Shown in pieces: positions 7,293 through 17,362 of a stretch of 64,000 bases of DNA. The translations under genes and the position numbers were made by a program. How positions within the stretch are numbered: the first letter of the stretch is position 1; each line of letters begins with the position of its first letter. The stretch comes from Bradyrhizobium erythrophlei. GTDB taxonomy: Bacteria; Pseudomonadota; Alphaproteobacteria; Rhizobiales; Xanthobacteraceae. The DNA is taken from contig NZ_LT670818.1 of assembly GCF_900129505.1 (NCBI RefSeq), positions 5,179,001 through 5,243,000 on the forward strand. The letters are read 5' to 3'. The notes beneath the pieces are model-generated. The model did no database searches. It saw only the letters and a list, made by a program, of their open reading frames with translations, and was not told the origin of the DNA.

Positions 7293-8996
7293 ATGCCCCA
7301 CATAATGCGCCGCGCCGCCTACGCGCAGATGTTTGGCCCGACGGTCGGGGACAAAGTTCGTCTCGCAGATACTGATCTGCTCATCGAGGTGGAGAAAGAC
7401 TTCACGACCTATGGTGAGGAGGTAAAGTTCGGCGGCGGGAAAGTCATTCGTGACGGCATGGGACAATCGCAACGTACGCGCAGCGAGGGAGCGGTTGATA
7501 CAGTCATCACCAACGCCCTGATTCTTGATCATTGGGGGGTCGTGAAGGCGGACATCGCTATCAAGGATGGGCTCATTTCAAGGATCGGGAAGGCCGGCAA
7601 TCCCGATGTGCAGCCCAACGTCGATATAATCATCGGACCTGGTACCGAGATCATCGCAGGAGAAGGCAAGATCATCACCGCTGGGGGTATCGACACCCAT
7701 ATACACTACATTTGCCCGCAGCAGATCGAGGAGGCGCTCTATTCAGGTCTAACAACTATGATGGGCGGGGGAACCGGACCGGCGGTAGGTACGGCGGCAA
7801 CAACCTGCACGCCAGGCCCTTGGCATATCCAGCGGATGCTCGAGGCGGCCGATGCTTTCCCGATGAACCTCGGTATTTTCGGTAAAGGTAACGCGAGTCT
7901 GGCCGCTGGCCTCGTTGAGCAGATCGAAGCTGGTGCGTGCGGCCTCAAGTTGCACGAAGACTGGGGCGCGACGCCCGCTGTTATCGACTGCTGCCTTTCT
8001 GTCGCGGACGACATGGATGTGCAAGTCCTGATCCATACCGACTCGCTTAATGAGGGCGGTTACGTGGAAAAAACCATCGCCGCATTCAAAGGCAGAACGA
8101 TCCATACGTTTCACACTGAGGGCGCCGGAGGCGGACATGCGCCGGATATCATAAAGGTGTGTGGCGAAGGGAATGTTATCCCGGCTTCGACAAATCCGAC
8201 GCGGCCCTACACGGTGGATACGCTCGATGAAGCGCTCGATATGCTTATGGTTACACATAATCTCGATCGTCGAATTCCGGAGGACGTCGCCTTCGCTGAG
8301 AGCCGCATACGCAAGGAGACGATAGCCGCGGAAGACATTCTGCACGATCTGGGAGCACTCTCAATCGTCTCGTCAGACAGCCAAGCGATGGGGCGCGTCG
8401 GTGAGGTGATTACCCGTACGTGGCAGACAGCCGATAAGATGAAAAAGCAGTTCGGGAGGTTGGCTGAAGAGAATGGTGGTAACGATAATTTCCGAGCGCG
8501 GCGCTACGTTGCGAAATACACGATCAATCCCGCGATAGCCCAGGGCATTTCCACCTACATCGGCTCGATTGAAGTCGGGAAGCTCGCAGACATCGCAATC
8601 TGGGATCCGGCCTTTTTCGGCGTTAAGCCCGACATGGTTCTCAAATCCGGCACGATCGCTGCGGCTATCATGGGCGATCCTAACGCTTCTATTCCCACTC
8701 CCCAACCTCAATACTATCGGCCGATGTTCGGCGCGTTCGGCCGTTCCCTGGGCAAAAGTTCGGTGACCTTTGTCAGCCAGGCTTCGCTGGAAAAGACAAG
8801 GCAGCTCGGGCTTGCGAAGCAACTGCTTCCTGTCTCGAACACGCGCAAGATCGGTAAGCATTCGATGATTATCAACAACGCGGTCCCTCACATGGAGGTC
8901 GATCCGGAAACCTATGAGGTGCGCGCAGATGGCCGGCTGCTGACGTGCGAACCCGCGAAGGTGCTGCCAATGGCTCAACGCTACTTTATGTATTGA
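7293..8996 (+). CDS. ureC: Urease alpha (catalytic) subunit UreC with Thr/Asn flap
   Basis: 567 residues, normal length. All metal-centre residues are present: H136 and H138 (DTHIHY), the carbamylated lysine K219 and H221 (LKLHEDWG), H248, H274 and D362 (SSDSQAMGR). The catalytic flap normally reads CHH; here it is T321-H322-N323 ([13 protein letters not shown]). The general-acid His is kept but the conserved Cys is Thr. A second unusual change is A168 in [11 protein letters not shown], where Klebsiella-type enzymes have His. Thr at the flap position is known from at least one active staphylococcal urease, so the enzyme is probably active and perhaps less sensitive to thiol reagents. The gene hydrolyses urea to ammonia and carbamate. 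Confidence 0.95.
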   Translation: MPHIMRRAAYAQMFGPTVGDKVRLADTDLLIEVEKDFTTYGEEVKFGGGKVIRDGMGQSQRTRSEGAVDTVITNALILDHWGVVKADIAIKDGLISRIGKAGNPDVQPNVDIIIGPGTEIIAGEGKIITAGGIDTHIHYICPQQIEEALYSGLTTMMGGGTGPAVGTAATTCTPGPWHIQRMLEAADAFPMNLGIFGKGNASLAAGLVEQIEAGACGLKLHEDWGATPAVIDCCLSVADDMDVQVLIHTDSLNEGGYVEKTIAAFKGRTIHTFHTEGAGGGHAPDIIKVCGEGNVIPASTNPTRPYTVDTLDEALDMLMVTHNLDRRIPEDVAFAESRIRKETIAAEDILHDLGALSIVSSDSQAMGRVGEVITRTWQTADKMKKQFGRLAEENGGNDNFRARRYVAKYTINPAIAQGISTYIGSIEVGKLADIAIWDPAFFGVKPDMVLKSGTIAAAIMGDPNASIPTPQPQYYRPMFGAFGRSLGKSSVTFVSQASLEKTRQLGLAKQLLPVSNTRKIGKHSMIINNAVPHMEVDPETYEVRADGRLLTCEPAKVLPMAQRYFMY

Positions 8997-8997
8997 C

Positions 8998-9735
8998 ATG
9001 CCGACACGTACTCACAACGCGCAATGGACGAGCATCATGACGAGCGAGGAGTTCCGGTGTTCGCCTCTATCATTCTTGCGACTGCAAAGCTGGCTTTCGC
9101 CGACCTTCCCGAATGGCGCCTACAGTTACTCGCACGGTCTCGAATGGGCTGCCGAAGCTGGTCACGTCCATGACCGCTCAAGCCTGGTCGATTGGCTCGA
9201 GGCGGATCTTTGTTACGGATCCGGACGCAATGAAGCAATCTTTTTCAGCGAGGCATATCGCAGCGCAATCGACAACGACCGGGTTAAACTGATGCGGGTC
9301 GCGGAGCTGGCGGCGGCCGCCCGCGGGACATCGGAATTCGGGCTTGAATCGTCGCAGCAGGCGACCGCTTGCCTCAACACACTCCGCCAAGTGTGGTTCG
9401 ATCGGATCCTGGATTTCTTCTCGGACATGCAGTTTCAACCGGTCCTGGCCGTTGTCCTCGGCGCTCGCTCGGCAAGGGAGCGGATTCCGGTGCGCCTGGC
9501 GCTTCCGGCTTTTCTGCACAGCTACGTTGCCAATTTGGTAACCGCCGGCGTGCGGCTAATCCCCCTCGGGCAAACCGACGGTCAACTCGCTATCGCGGAG
9601 CTTGAGAACGCCATATTGTTCGCAAGCGCGCAAGGAAGGTGCGCCACGCTCGACGACCTGGGTTCAGCGGGATTCATGGTCGAACTCGCCTCCATTGCGC
9701 ACGAAACCCAGTATACGAGGTTGTTCCGGTCATGA
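8998..9735 (+). CDS. ureF: Urease accessory protein UreF
   Basis: 245 residues if started at the ATG at 8998, directly after the ureC stop; an internal ATG at 9037 ([11 protein letters not shown]) would give about 232 residues and is equally possible. The UreF motif [20 protein letters not shown] lies near residue 32 and is typical, as is the C-terminal [17 protein letters not shown]. UreF works with UreD and UreG in GTP-dependent nickel insertion. Between ureC and ureF there is no room for ureE, which many operons carry at this point. Confidence 0.9.
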   Translation: MPTRTHNAQWTSIMTSEEFRCSPLSFLRLQSWLSPTFPNGAYSYSHGLEWAAEAGHVHDRSSLVDWLEADLCYGSGRNEAIFFSEAYRSAIDNDRVKLMRVAELAAAARGTSEFGLESSQQATACLNTLRQVWFDRILDFFSDMQFQPVLAVVLGARSARERIPVRLALPAFLHSYVANLVTAGVRLIPLGQTDGQLAIAELENAILFASAQGRCATLDDLGSAGFMVELASIAHETQYTRLFRS

Positions 9736-10403
9736 AGACGGTTGAAAGCGAAAAGCGGCTTCTCCCCAACAGGTCCGCTCCCGCACATCACGGCCCGCTC
9801 CGCGTCGGGATCGGGGGCCCAGTCGGCTCGGGCAAGACCGCGCTTATAGAGGCTTTATGCAAGCATCTCCGGGATTTCTACGACCTCTATGTGATAACCA
9901 ACGACATTTACACCAAGGAAGACCAGCTCATCCTGACCCGCGCGCAAGCGCTACCGGCAGACCGCATCATGGGCGTTGAGACAGGCGGCTGCCCGCATAC
10001 GGCGATACGTGAGGACGCCTCCATGAACCTCGCCGCGATCGAGGATATGAATTTGAAATTCCCGCAAGCAGATCTGTGTTTCGTGGAATCGGGTGGCGAC
10101 AATCTCGCGGCAACCTTTAGTCCCGAGCTCGCGGACTTGACTATCTACGTGATCGACGTCGCCGCAGGTGAAAAGATCCCACGCAAAGGTGGCCCCGGCA
10201 TAACGCGCTCCGATCTGCTCGTGATCAACAAGATCGATCTGGCTCCCTTGGTGGGTGCCAATCTTCAGGTTATGGAATCAGACGCCCGACGAATGCGAAC
10301 TACGCGGCCGTTCATTTTTTCCAATCTGAAGTGCGGACAGGGGGTCGATGAAATCGCCGGCTTCATTCTCGAGAAGGGCGGGTTGGCCGCAACGACCCTC
10401 TAA
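9732..10403 (+). CDS. ureG: Urease accessory GTPase UreG
   Basis: 223 residues beginning at the ATG that overlaps the ureF stop as ATGA. The P-loop [11 protein letters not shown] is near residue 30, the nickel-binding CPH motif [11 protein letters not shown] near residue 87, [18 protein letters not shown] near residue 117 and the guanine-specificity motif NKIDLAP near residue 166. The N-terminus lacks the His-rich stretch some UreGs have, so nickel storage is not compensated there for the missing UreE. Last gene of the operon. Confidence 0.94.
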   Translation: MKTVESEKRLLPNRSAPAHHGPLRVGIGGPVGSGKTALIEALCKHLRDFYDLYVITNDIYTKEDQLILTRAQALPADRIMGVETGGCPHTAIREDASMNLAAIEDMNLKFPQADLCFVESGGDNLAATFSPELADLTIYVIDVAAGEKIPRKGGPGITRSDLLVINKIDLAPLVGANLQVMESDARRMRTTRPFIFSNLKCGQGVDEIAGFILEKGGLAATTL

Positions 10404-10473
10404 GCTTGAAGCTTGCTTACCCGGCAACTCCACTCCACCAGCGAGTTCGATCTCCTGATGCGGTTTGTCCGGA

Positions 10474-10824
10474 TTATCGACTCGTAGTCCCACCGCTGTC
10501 ACGGGCAAGCTTTGCGGCGTTGAGTGCTTCGGTCGCGCCGACGTAGCAGATGGGTTGCTTGTTAGCATCGTTGATCATGCGCCAGAGAACGCCCTTCGCG
10601 CTCACTTGCCGATACTGCGCGTACCAGGCGTCCCTACCTTCCGGCGTTTTGCCGGGGAAAGCACGGATATCTTCGCTGCCCAAGCAGAGCGTGACGGCGC
10701 CTGGAGGCGGAGCATGGCAGCCGAATTCCCTGCGAGCTTCGCGGAAGTTCAACACCTCGGCACCTTGAGCCTTACGCTCGGCATTCTTTTCGGCCCAGAA
10801 GACACAGAAATAAGCATCAGACAT
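10474..10824 (-). CDS. Hypothetical protein
   Basis: A 116-residue frame from the ATG at 10824 (MSDAYFCVFWAEKN). It has ordinary codon use and balanced composition but no motif I recognise; the segment WRMINDANKQPICYVGATEALNAAKLA near residue 80 looks folded. It is convergent with ureG, 70 bp away. The frame is open upstream to 11112, but that part is antisense to the kinase gene. Confidence 0.5.
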   Translation of the reverse strand: MSDAYFCVFWAEKNAERKAQGAEVLNFREARREFGCHAPPPGAVTLCLGSEDIRAFPGKTPEGRDAWYAQYRQVSAKGVLWRMINDANKQPICYVGATEALNAAKLARDSGGTTSR

Positions 10825-10900
10825 TTGGTTGGCTCGTTGCCGTAGGCTCAAGCAGCGAGGGACCGTCTTTAAGACAACCCGACCGCTCCTCTCGCGGTGC

Positions 10901-11569
10901 CTATGATGGATCGATTTCAACCCGAAGGCGACAAAGAAGGCCGACCGGAGCGAAGTCCATTTCGACCCGTGCACCAGACAGCACTTTTGAGATGAGGCGG
11001 AGGCCAAACCCCTCGTGCCGGGGCTTGTGCACCTCTGGTCCACCGTGCTCGCGCCACTGCACGGCGAGAGCGTGATCCCCACCATCGGAACGAACATCCC
11101 AAAGCACTTCAACCGCTCCGGACGTAGACGCCAGGGCGCCGTGCTTGCTGGCGTTAGTCGCGAGTTCGTGAAAGATCATGTGAAGCGATAAAGCAAGGCG
11201 TGGTTCAAGCACGATGTCGGGTCCGGCGACAAGGATTCGATCGCGCAGAAAGGTGACATGTGGCTTTAGGGTTCGTTCGAGCAATTCCGCTAGAGAGACG
11301 CGATTCTCTCGCGCGCCCTCGATCAGGTTGTAGGCGTCTGATAAATTTACGAGCCTGGCCATGAGAGCGACGCGATAGTCGTCTGCCGTGCTGGCCTCAG
11401 TATTCTTGACGAAACATTGAACTACAGTGACAAGATTGCGAATACGATGCTGAAGTTCTTTGGCCAGCAGTTCAAGTGACGCGTTGCGCTTTGAAAGCGC
11501 AACCTCATAAGCCGGAATTGCCGTCGCGCTTTCAAATGAATCGGAGATGGTCGGTTTCATATGTTTCAC
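10901..11569 (-). CDS. HWE-family histidine kinase without sensor domain
   Basis: 222 residues. The phosphoacceptor block LLAKELQHRIRNLVTVV (His near residue 41), the N-box HELATNASKHGAL near residue 133 and the Trp-x-Glu signature WREHGGP near residue 168 identify the HWE/HisKA_2 type found mostly in alphaproteobacteria. No PAS, GAF or membrane segment precedes the kinase core, so it is a soluble, sensor-less kinase that would need a partner for signal input. No response regulator gene is adjacent. Confidence 0.85.
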   Translation of the reverse strand: MKHMKPTISDSFESATAIPAYEVALSKRNASLELLAKELQHRIRNLVTVVQCFVKNTEASTADDYRVALMARLVNLSDAYNLIEGARENRVSLAELLERTLKPHVTFLRDRILVAGPDIVLEPRLALSLHMIFHELATNASKHGALASTSGAVEVLWDVRSDGGDHALAVQWREHGGPEVHKPRHEGFGLRLISKVLSGARVEMDFAPVGLLCRLRVEIDPS

Positions 11570-11598
11570 TTGTTGCGGGGGGAATTAACACAATGTTG

Positions 11599-11862
11599 CT
11601 AACAACCGCGACAGATGGTCAGCTTTCTATCGAACCAAGCGTCCAGAAGCCTCTGCCTCGCGTTAAAAATCGTGGCGCGCTCTTGTACGGCCTCTTCTCC
11701 GGCGGAGTTCGGAGCAAAGGTGCTCCCGCGTGGCTGTACGCGAACGTTCTCAGCCAGGCCTACGCCCGCCCCTGGTGGCGTAACCGAGGCTGGTTCGGCC
11801 ATTGCAGCTAGAGGTGTGACAGTGAAGGCCAGGAGAACCGTAACTCGTGAAAGTAAATGCAT
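11599..11862 (-). CDS. Small exported protein of unknown function
   Basis: 87 residues with a clear Sec signal peptide (VTVLLAFTVTPLAAMAEP, cleavage predicted after AMA). The mature part is about 65 residues with two Cys at the C-terminus (LTICRGC). I do not recognise the family. It precedes the kinase gene on the same strand by 29 bp, so the two may share a transcript. Confidence 0.5.
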   Translation of the reverse strand: MHLLSRVTVLLAFTVTPLAAMAEPASVTPPGAGVGLAENVRVQPRGSTFAPNSAGEEAVQERATIFNARQRLLDAWFDRKLTICRGC

Positions 11863-12675
11863 GATCGCACCTTGGAAGATAGACGACCCATTCTCATCGC
11901 ACTGAAGTCACTCTCTAAGTGGACGAGACCGGCTGAATGGGCTTGGGTTCGCGCGCGCAACGAGTGACCTGCGGGTGCTTATTCCGCGCCATTTTTTGGA
12001 TGTGTCCACTATGAATCGACTTGCTGCGACACTGCCGCATTGGCGTCAGAGGGACGCCATTGCGAAATTGCCTGCCTATGATGATTGTTTATGCGCGTGG
12101 TGCAGTGCGGCTGTCGCTGATTGCATGGTCAAGACAAAACCTAGCGCCGCACAGGTGGCTTGTGGTGCTGCTGATCTCTCAAACATTTCCAAACCTCACT
12201 TTAGTGGGGACGAAAGTCCCGCGTATTATGGGCGGACTCGATCCTGCCTGCTATTTCAGGATTGTTGCGGTTGAAGAGATCTTGTCAGATTAACGCGCGC
12301 TGCGAACATACTCCCGCTGCTAGGTAGGATCGGCTCCGTGCCGCTGCCATCGAAAATTTCTCCCAGGTTCCAGTCACTTCGCGCTGAAATTCAATTTGAG
12401 TAGCGGCTGTAGCGTTTCCTGGCGACATAGTGGCAGTGTCGCGGATTGATAAATTGCCGAGCCCAGCGATCGAGGTGGCGTAGCCAGCAACTGACAATGC
12501 AATTGCCTCTCGACGGCTATAGCCGGGGAAGGGCCAAGAATGGACGTTGGTTTGTGTGACTAAAACCAAAAGGGAACTGGGAGTAACCTAGGTCGGAATA
12601 GGGCGGTGCGGAGCTCGGGGTTATAATCTCGGATAGGTAGCATGTCGCATAAGAAGCAGTCAGTAGGTGAAATCG
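11863..12675. other. Intergenic stretch with no convincing gene
   Basis: About 800 bp. Both strands contain open frames but none has family features, apart from the weak minus-strand frame at 12285-12569 listed separately. The part before 12676 probably holds the promoter of the AraC-type gene. Confidence 0.4.
12285..12569 (-). CDS. Possible remnant with Tat-like N-terminus
   Basis: A 94-residue frame with SRREAIALSVAGYATSIAGL near residue 18, which resembles the twin-arginine signal of an exported redox protein, but the rest has no recognisable domain and the frame ends early. It may be the 5' remnant of a Tat-exported protein, or chance. Confidence 0.2.
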   Translation of the reverse strand: MVLVTQTNVHSWPFPGYSRREAIALSVAGYATSIAGLGNLSIRDTATMSPGNATAATQIEFQREVTGTWEKFSMAAARSRSYLAAGVCSQRALI

Positions 12676-13677
12676 ATGATGACGAGCACGCCGAGCGTAA
12701 GCCCCGGAAGAGTAAACTCGCCAGATGGTGGTACAGATCGAGCTGAAGTTGACTTTCGAGATTTGGAGCAGATCAGACCGCCGGTCGGTATCAAATCCTG
12801 GCAGTCAAGTGACGATAGGTTTCTTCATCCCACTGTCCAAATTGCGCCGGTCGATTCCGTAAAGCGTCTCGGTACTGGTCGTCCCGGTTGGTTCGTGGAG
12901 AACGTACATGCGCCGATTGGAAGGAGGGTCGAACTTCAATTTCAAGGTCCTGTTCACCTCTTGGCAATGTACAATGAGGGAGGCCGCCGGGACGGGGAAA
13001 CTTCAATTGACGGATTTGCGCCGTCCAAGATTCGGAATGTTGCGAAGAAGCTTACGTTCGTCCCGGCCGGTTGCGGCTATCGAGAGTGGCTTGAAACCGC
13101 CGCGTCCACCCGCTTGACGTTTCTGTATTTGGATCCAACCGTCCTCCGAAACGATGGAGGAGACGACTATGCGGCGAGAATACATTTCGAGGACTCCGGT
13201 GTTTGGGAAACCGCAACCAAGTTGAAAAGCGCGATCGAGAATGGGCAAGCAAAGAGAACGCTCTACCTGTCCGCTCTCTCTAGCGTGCTCGCAATTGAGC
13301 TGTCCCGCTGTTACGATAACGCTGCTCGTGATACGGCCCTGAATCGTGGAGGCCTGGCTTGTTGGCAAAAGCGAGCTGTCGTGGGCTATATTGAAGAACA
13401 TCTAGGCGAACAGATTTGTCTCAGTACGCTTGCGCAACTCGCCCGTCTAAGCCAGCACCATTTTTGTCGGGCCTTCAAACAATCTTTCGGGGTTCCGCCG
13501 CATCATTACCACGTACAAAGGCGCATTGAACAAGCCAAACTGCTCTTGGCAGATCGATCAATCTCGATCACGGACATCGGGTTTACGCTTGGCTATTCTC
13601 AAACGAGCTCGTTCAGCGTGGCCTTTCGCAAAAATACAGGCTGGACACCGAGCGAATATCGCAGGGAGTTCAAATAG
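12676..13677 (+). CDS. AraC-family transcriptional regulator
   Basis: 333 residues from the ATG at 12676 (a GTG three codons upstream is possible; AGGTGA precedes). The C-terminal 100 residues carry two helix-turn-helix units: LSTLAQLARLSQHHFCRAFK and ISITDIGFTLGYSQTSSFSV, ending in the family signature FRKNTGWTPSEYRREF. The N-terminal 220 residues are an AraC-type sensing domain of unknown ligand. The glutathione transferase gene follows 224 bp downstream and is a plausible target. Confidence 0.88.
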   Translation: MMTSTPSVSPGRVNSPDGGTDRAEVDFRDLEQIRPPVGIKSWQSSDDRFLHPTVQIAPVDSVKRLGTGRPGWFVENVHAPIGRRVELQFQGPVHLLAMYNEGGRRDGETSIDGFAPSKIRNVAKKLTFVPAGCGYREWLETAASTRLTFLYLDPTVLRNDGGDDYAARIHFEDSGVWETATKLKSAIENGQAKRTLYLSALSSVLAIELSRCYDNAARDTALNRGGLACWQKRAVVGYIEEHLGEQICLSTLAQLARLSQHHFCRAFKQSFGVPPHHYHVQRRIEQAKLLLADRSISITDIGFTLGYSQTSSFSVAFRKNTGWTPSEYRREFK

Positions 13678-13901
13678 AGCGACAACACGCGTCACCTCTC
13701 GCGGGAGCTGCTTAAGCCCGACCTAAGTTGGGCCAAATGTTCATTCCCGGGCGGAATAAAGCCTAATCCACCGACCTCACTACCGATCGCCAAAGTCTCC
13801 TTTAGGTTCTTCGCACGAATTCGACGAACGCAGGCCGCCTTTTGGCCCCCGGGGGCGGCGTTTGCAGCTTCGCATTTGGCGAACAAGCCAAGGAGACCAA
13901 A

Positions 13902-14666
13902 ATGATCGACCTCTACTACTGGCCCACGCCGAACGGTCACAAGATCACGATGTTCCTGGAGGAAGTGGGAGCCGACTACACGATCCATCCGGTCGATATC
14001 AGCGCCGGCGACCAGTTCAAGCCCAACTTCCTCGCCATCTCGCCGAACAACCGCATGCCGGCGATTATCGATACCGCGCCGGCCGACGGCGGCGAGCCGA
14101 TCGGGGTGTTCGAGTCAGGCGCCATCCTGTTGTACCTGGCCGAGAAGATCGGCCGCTTCCTGCCGAAGGACGTCCGCGGCCGGAACACCGCGACGGAGTG
14201 GCTGTTCTGGCAGGTGGGCGGACTGGGACCGATGGCCGGACAGAACCACCATTTCGGCATTTACGCGCCGAAAAGGATTCCTTACGCGATCGACCGCTAC
14301 GTGAACGAGACGAGCCGTCTGTACGGCGTTCTCGACCGCCATCTCGAAAACCGCGCGTTTATCGCCGGCGACGACTACGGCATCGCCGACATGGCTTCCT
14401 ATCCGTGGATCGTTTCCTGGAAGCGCCAGCAGCAGAATCTGGACGACTTCCCGAACCTGCGGCGCTGGTTCGACACGGTGCGCGCGCGCCCCGGGACGCA
14501 GCGGGCCTACGCGAAAGGCGAGCCGTACTCGAGCCGCCCCACAGTCACCGAGGAAGGCAAGAAGCTCCTGTTCGGCCAGACCGCCAGTAGAGCGCCGGCA
14601 GAGGAGAGGCGTATGAGCCCAGCCCGACCGGCCCTATTTTGTCTCCCGCCCGGCTTCCCGGCGTAG
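13902..14666 (+). CDS. Glutathione S-transferase, YfcG/YghU-like
   Basis: 254 residues from the ATG at 13902, preceded by AGGAGACCAAA. The thioredoxin-fold N-terminus (MIDLYYWPTPNGHKITMFLE) and FESGAILLYLAEK near residue 70 are typical of the Nu-class transferases with disulfide-bond reductase activity, and the C-terminal helical domain (YGIADMASYPWIVSW) is complete. The last 25 residues read into the end of the convergent ATPase gene (33-bp overlap), so the natural stop may have been lost or moved. Confidence 0.88.
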   Translation: MIDLYYWPTPNGHKITMFLEEVGADYTIHPVDISAGDQFKPNFLAISPNNRMPAIIDTAPADGGEPIGVFESGAILLYLAEKIGRFLPKDVRGRNTATEWLFWQVGGLGPMAGQNHHFGIYAPKRIPYAIDRYVNETSRLYGVLDRHLENRAFIAGDDYGIADMASYPWIVSWKRQQQNLDDFPNLRRWFDTVRARPGTQRAYAKGEPYSSRPTVTEEGKKLLFGQTASRAPAEERRMSPARPALFCLPPGFPA

Positions 14667-16700
14667 TTCAAGCAAGCTTGCATTAATGGCCACGATGATC
14701 GTGCTCAGCGACATCAGAGCTGCGCCGATGGCCGGGCTGAGGAGGATGCCCCAGGGATAGGCGACACCGGCGGCCAGCGGAATGGCGATGACGTTATAGC
14801 CCGTCGCCCAGAGAAGATTCTGGACTATCTTCCTGTACGTTGCCTGCGAAAGCTCCAGGATTGCAAGTACGTCCCGGGGGTCGCTGCGCACGAGGACTAC
14901 GTCCGCCGACTCGATCGCTACGTCCGTCCCCGCGCCAATCGCGATGCCAAGGTCGGACTCGACCAGCGCCGGCGCGTCATTGACGCCATCACCGACCATG
15001 GCCACAGCGAGACCGTTCGCTTTAGTCTCCCGTATTCTTTGCACTTTCTGATGCGGCAAAGTTTCGGCAAAATACTCGTCGAGTCCAAGTCGCGCGGCGA
15101 CGGACCTGGCGACCTCTTTCGTGTCGCCAGTGACCATCATGCACCGTATACCCGCCTCCTTTAAACGTGAGACCGCATGGAAGGACTCTTGTCGGATTAC
15201 ATCGGCTAGAGCGATGGCACCCACTAGCCTGTCGTCGATGAGTACGTAAACCACCGTATTTCCGTCATGGCCGAGTTGCTCAATCCGCTCGCTTCGGACA
15301 GCAAGCCCATGCTCTCGAATACAGCCGGGGCTCACAACCTTGACGGTACGCCCGTCGACCGAGCCTTGGGCACCGCGTCCCGGCAGACTCATGAACGCCT
15401 GGCCGGATTTCGGCTCGATGCGGCGTTCCTCGGCAGCGCGCACCACGGCTCGGGCGATCGGATGTTCCGATTGAGTTTAGACACCGATGGCCCAAGCAAG
15501 GACTTCATCTTCGCGCAGGTCAGCCAATGCAACCACCTCCGACACGCCGAAGCGACCCTCGGTTAAGGTTCCGGTCTTATCGAACAACACAGCGCCCAGG
15601 GTACGCGCGCGCTCGAAGGCGGCGCGATCGCGGATGAGAAGGCCGCTCTCCACCGAGAGTCGCGTGCTGACTGCCACGACTAGCGGCACAGCGAGACCGA
15701 GCGCATGGGGACAAGTGATGACCATCACCGTAACCATTCGTTCGAGCGCAAAGTCGAAGGCTTGACCAAACCAAAGCCACAGAATGAGCGTTGCGGCACC
15801 TAGCAAGAGGGCAATGCAGGTCAACCAAAGCGCCGCGCGATCAGCCAAGTCCTGTGTGCGAGACCGCGTTTCCTGGGCCTGCCTGACGAGACTGATGATC
15901 TGATGCAGATAGGTTTCATCGCCGGTCTTGTGTACCTCAAGGATGACGGCGCCCTCGCCATTGATCGCTCCGCCAACTGCGTCCTGCCCCTCGATTTTCT
16001 CGACGGGGCGTGACTCCCCCGTCAGCAGCGCTTCATTGAAACTTGATCGGCCCGTGAGGATGATACCGTCCGTCGGGACGCGTTCGCCCGGCCTTACCAG
16101 GATGCGATCTCCGGGGCGTAGCGTCGCAACAGGAATGTCTTCCGCGTGGTCATCCGCCCCCAAGCGGTGCGCTGTCGCGGGCAGGAGCTGCACCAGCTTT
16201 TCCAGGGCTCGCGACGCTCCAATGACTGACCTCATCTCGATCCAATGCCCGAGAAGCATCACGTCGAGAAGACTTACCAATTCCCAGAAGAACACCTTGC
16301 CAGGGAGGCCAAATATGACCGCGCTCGAATAGGTGAACGCCACGGTGATCGCGACGCTAATCAGCGTCATCATTCCGGGCTGCATGTTCGACAGTTCGCT
16401 GACAAGTCCTGAAAGGAACGGCCAGCCGCCGTACCAGAAAACGACGGCAGAGAGGCCAAAGAGTAGGTAAGAGTCGCCAGGGAAGGCGATCCAGTGCAAG
16501 CCGAGAAGGTTTTGGATCCCAGGTGAAAGCGCGAGGACCGGAAATGTCAGTACGAGCGAGACCCAAAACCGATGCTGAAAATCGGTGACCATCGCCGCAT
16601 GGTTATGTCCAGCATGGACGTGATCTATAAGAGCATGCTGCATGGATCCGTAAGTCGTCGGCTCGCGATCGCTTCGTTGCCTAGGTACGACCGTGTTCAT
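14634..16700 (-). pseudogene. CopB-type heavy-metal P-type ATPase, in-frame stop
   Basis: A P1B ATPase of about 688 codons interrupted once, by TAA at 15477-15479; both halves are in the same frame. The first half has a His-rich N-terminus (DHVHAGHNHAAM), TGES, the membrane metal site CPH (TCPHALGLAVP) that marks CopB/P1B-3 pumps, and the phosphorylation site DKTGTLTEG. The second half has SEHPIARAVV, MVTGDT and GDGVNDAPAL. By comparison with relatives the stop replaces a residue just before SEHP, most simply Glu GAA to TAA. The nucleotide-binding domain is thus split, and neither half should pump. Readthrough, a sequencing error, or restart at the GTG at 15446 would change this view. Confidence 0.85.
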
Positions 16701-17362
16701 TGGGCAGCCCGTCGCTCATGAGTGGACGATGCGTTAATAGGGATCGCATGGTGACGTCGTTCGTTTTGTTGGTTGCCGGGCCTTTTACAGGAACCCGCGC
16801 GAACCCGCTGTAGGTTGGTTGCTACGATTGTTTCAGCGTTGCTAAAGAAGCCGCGTACCTACCGCAGCGCCTTGGATTTAGCGCCATTGGAGCCGTATCG
16901 CTGCTCGCGATGTGTTGATCGATCAGGCCGGTTTTCCCTCGCGCTGACGCCGCTTCCTGTCAACGTGGTTCGACCAGTTTGCGGCCGGCACGCCCTGCTA
17001 ATCAAGTCCAGCCGCACCTTGCTTTCCGGCGTGCCTGCTTGCGCAGCCCTGCCGTTTCCGCCGGTTGGACATGGAGAGAGTCCCGCTCGCGACCTGCATC
17101 GGTGCTGGCAGCATACGGGGAGCTCCTGCCGTTGGCTGCTGTGACAATCGGGACAAGACTGCGTCGAGGGAAGCAAGATGGCAAAAGCGGTGGCGTTCAG
17201 ATGCGCCTACGATCAGGCACAAGATTGCCATTCGCGCCGCCGCTCATATTCCGACGATGTGGAATGATGGGACCGGGGTCGGCAGCGATTTGGAAGGCGA
17301 GTAGTGGTCGTGACTGGCGAATCGACGGGCATCGACGGGGCGATACGATAGAGGTGAAGATC
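16701..17362. other. Intergenic stretch before amt
   Basis: About 660 bp with overlapping open frames on both strands, none with recognisable features. I looked for a P-II (glnK) gene, the usual partner of amt, and do not see one. The base composition drops towards AT from about 17360 on. Confidence 0.4.

Noticed and set aside
10465..10845. Plus-strand frame opposite the hypothetical gene after ureG
   Set aside because: The minus-strand frame has better composition and a cleaner start; the plus frame has no family features.
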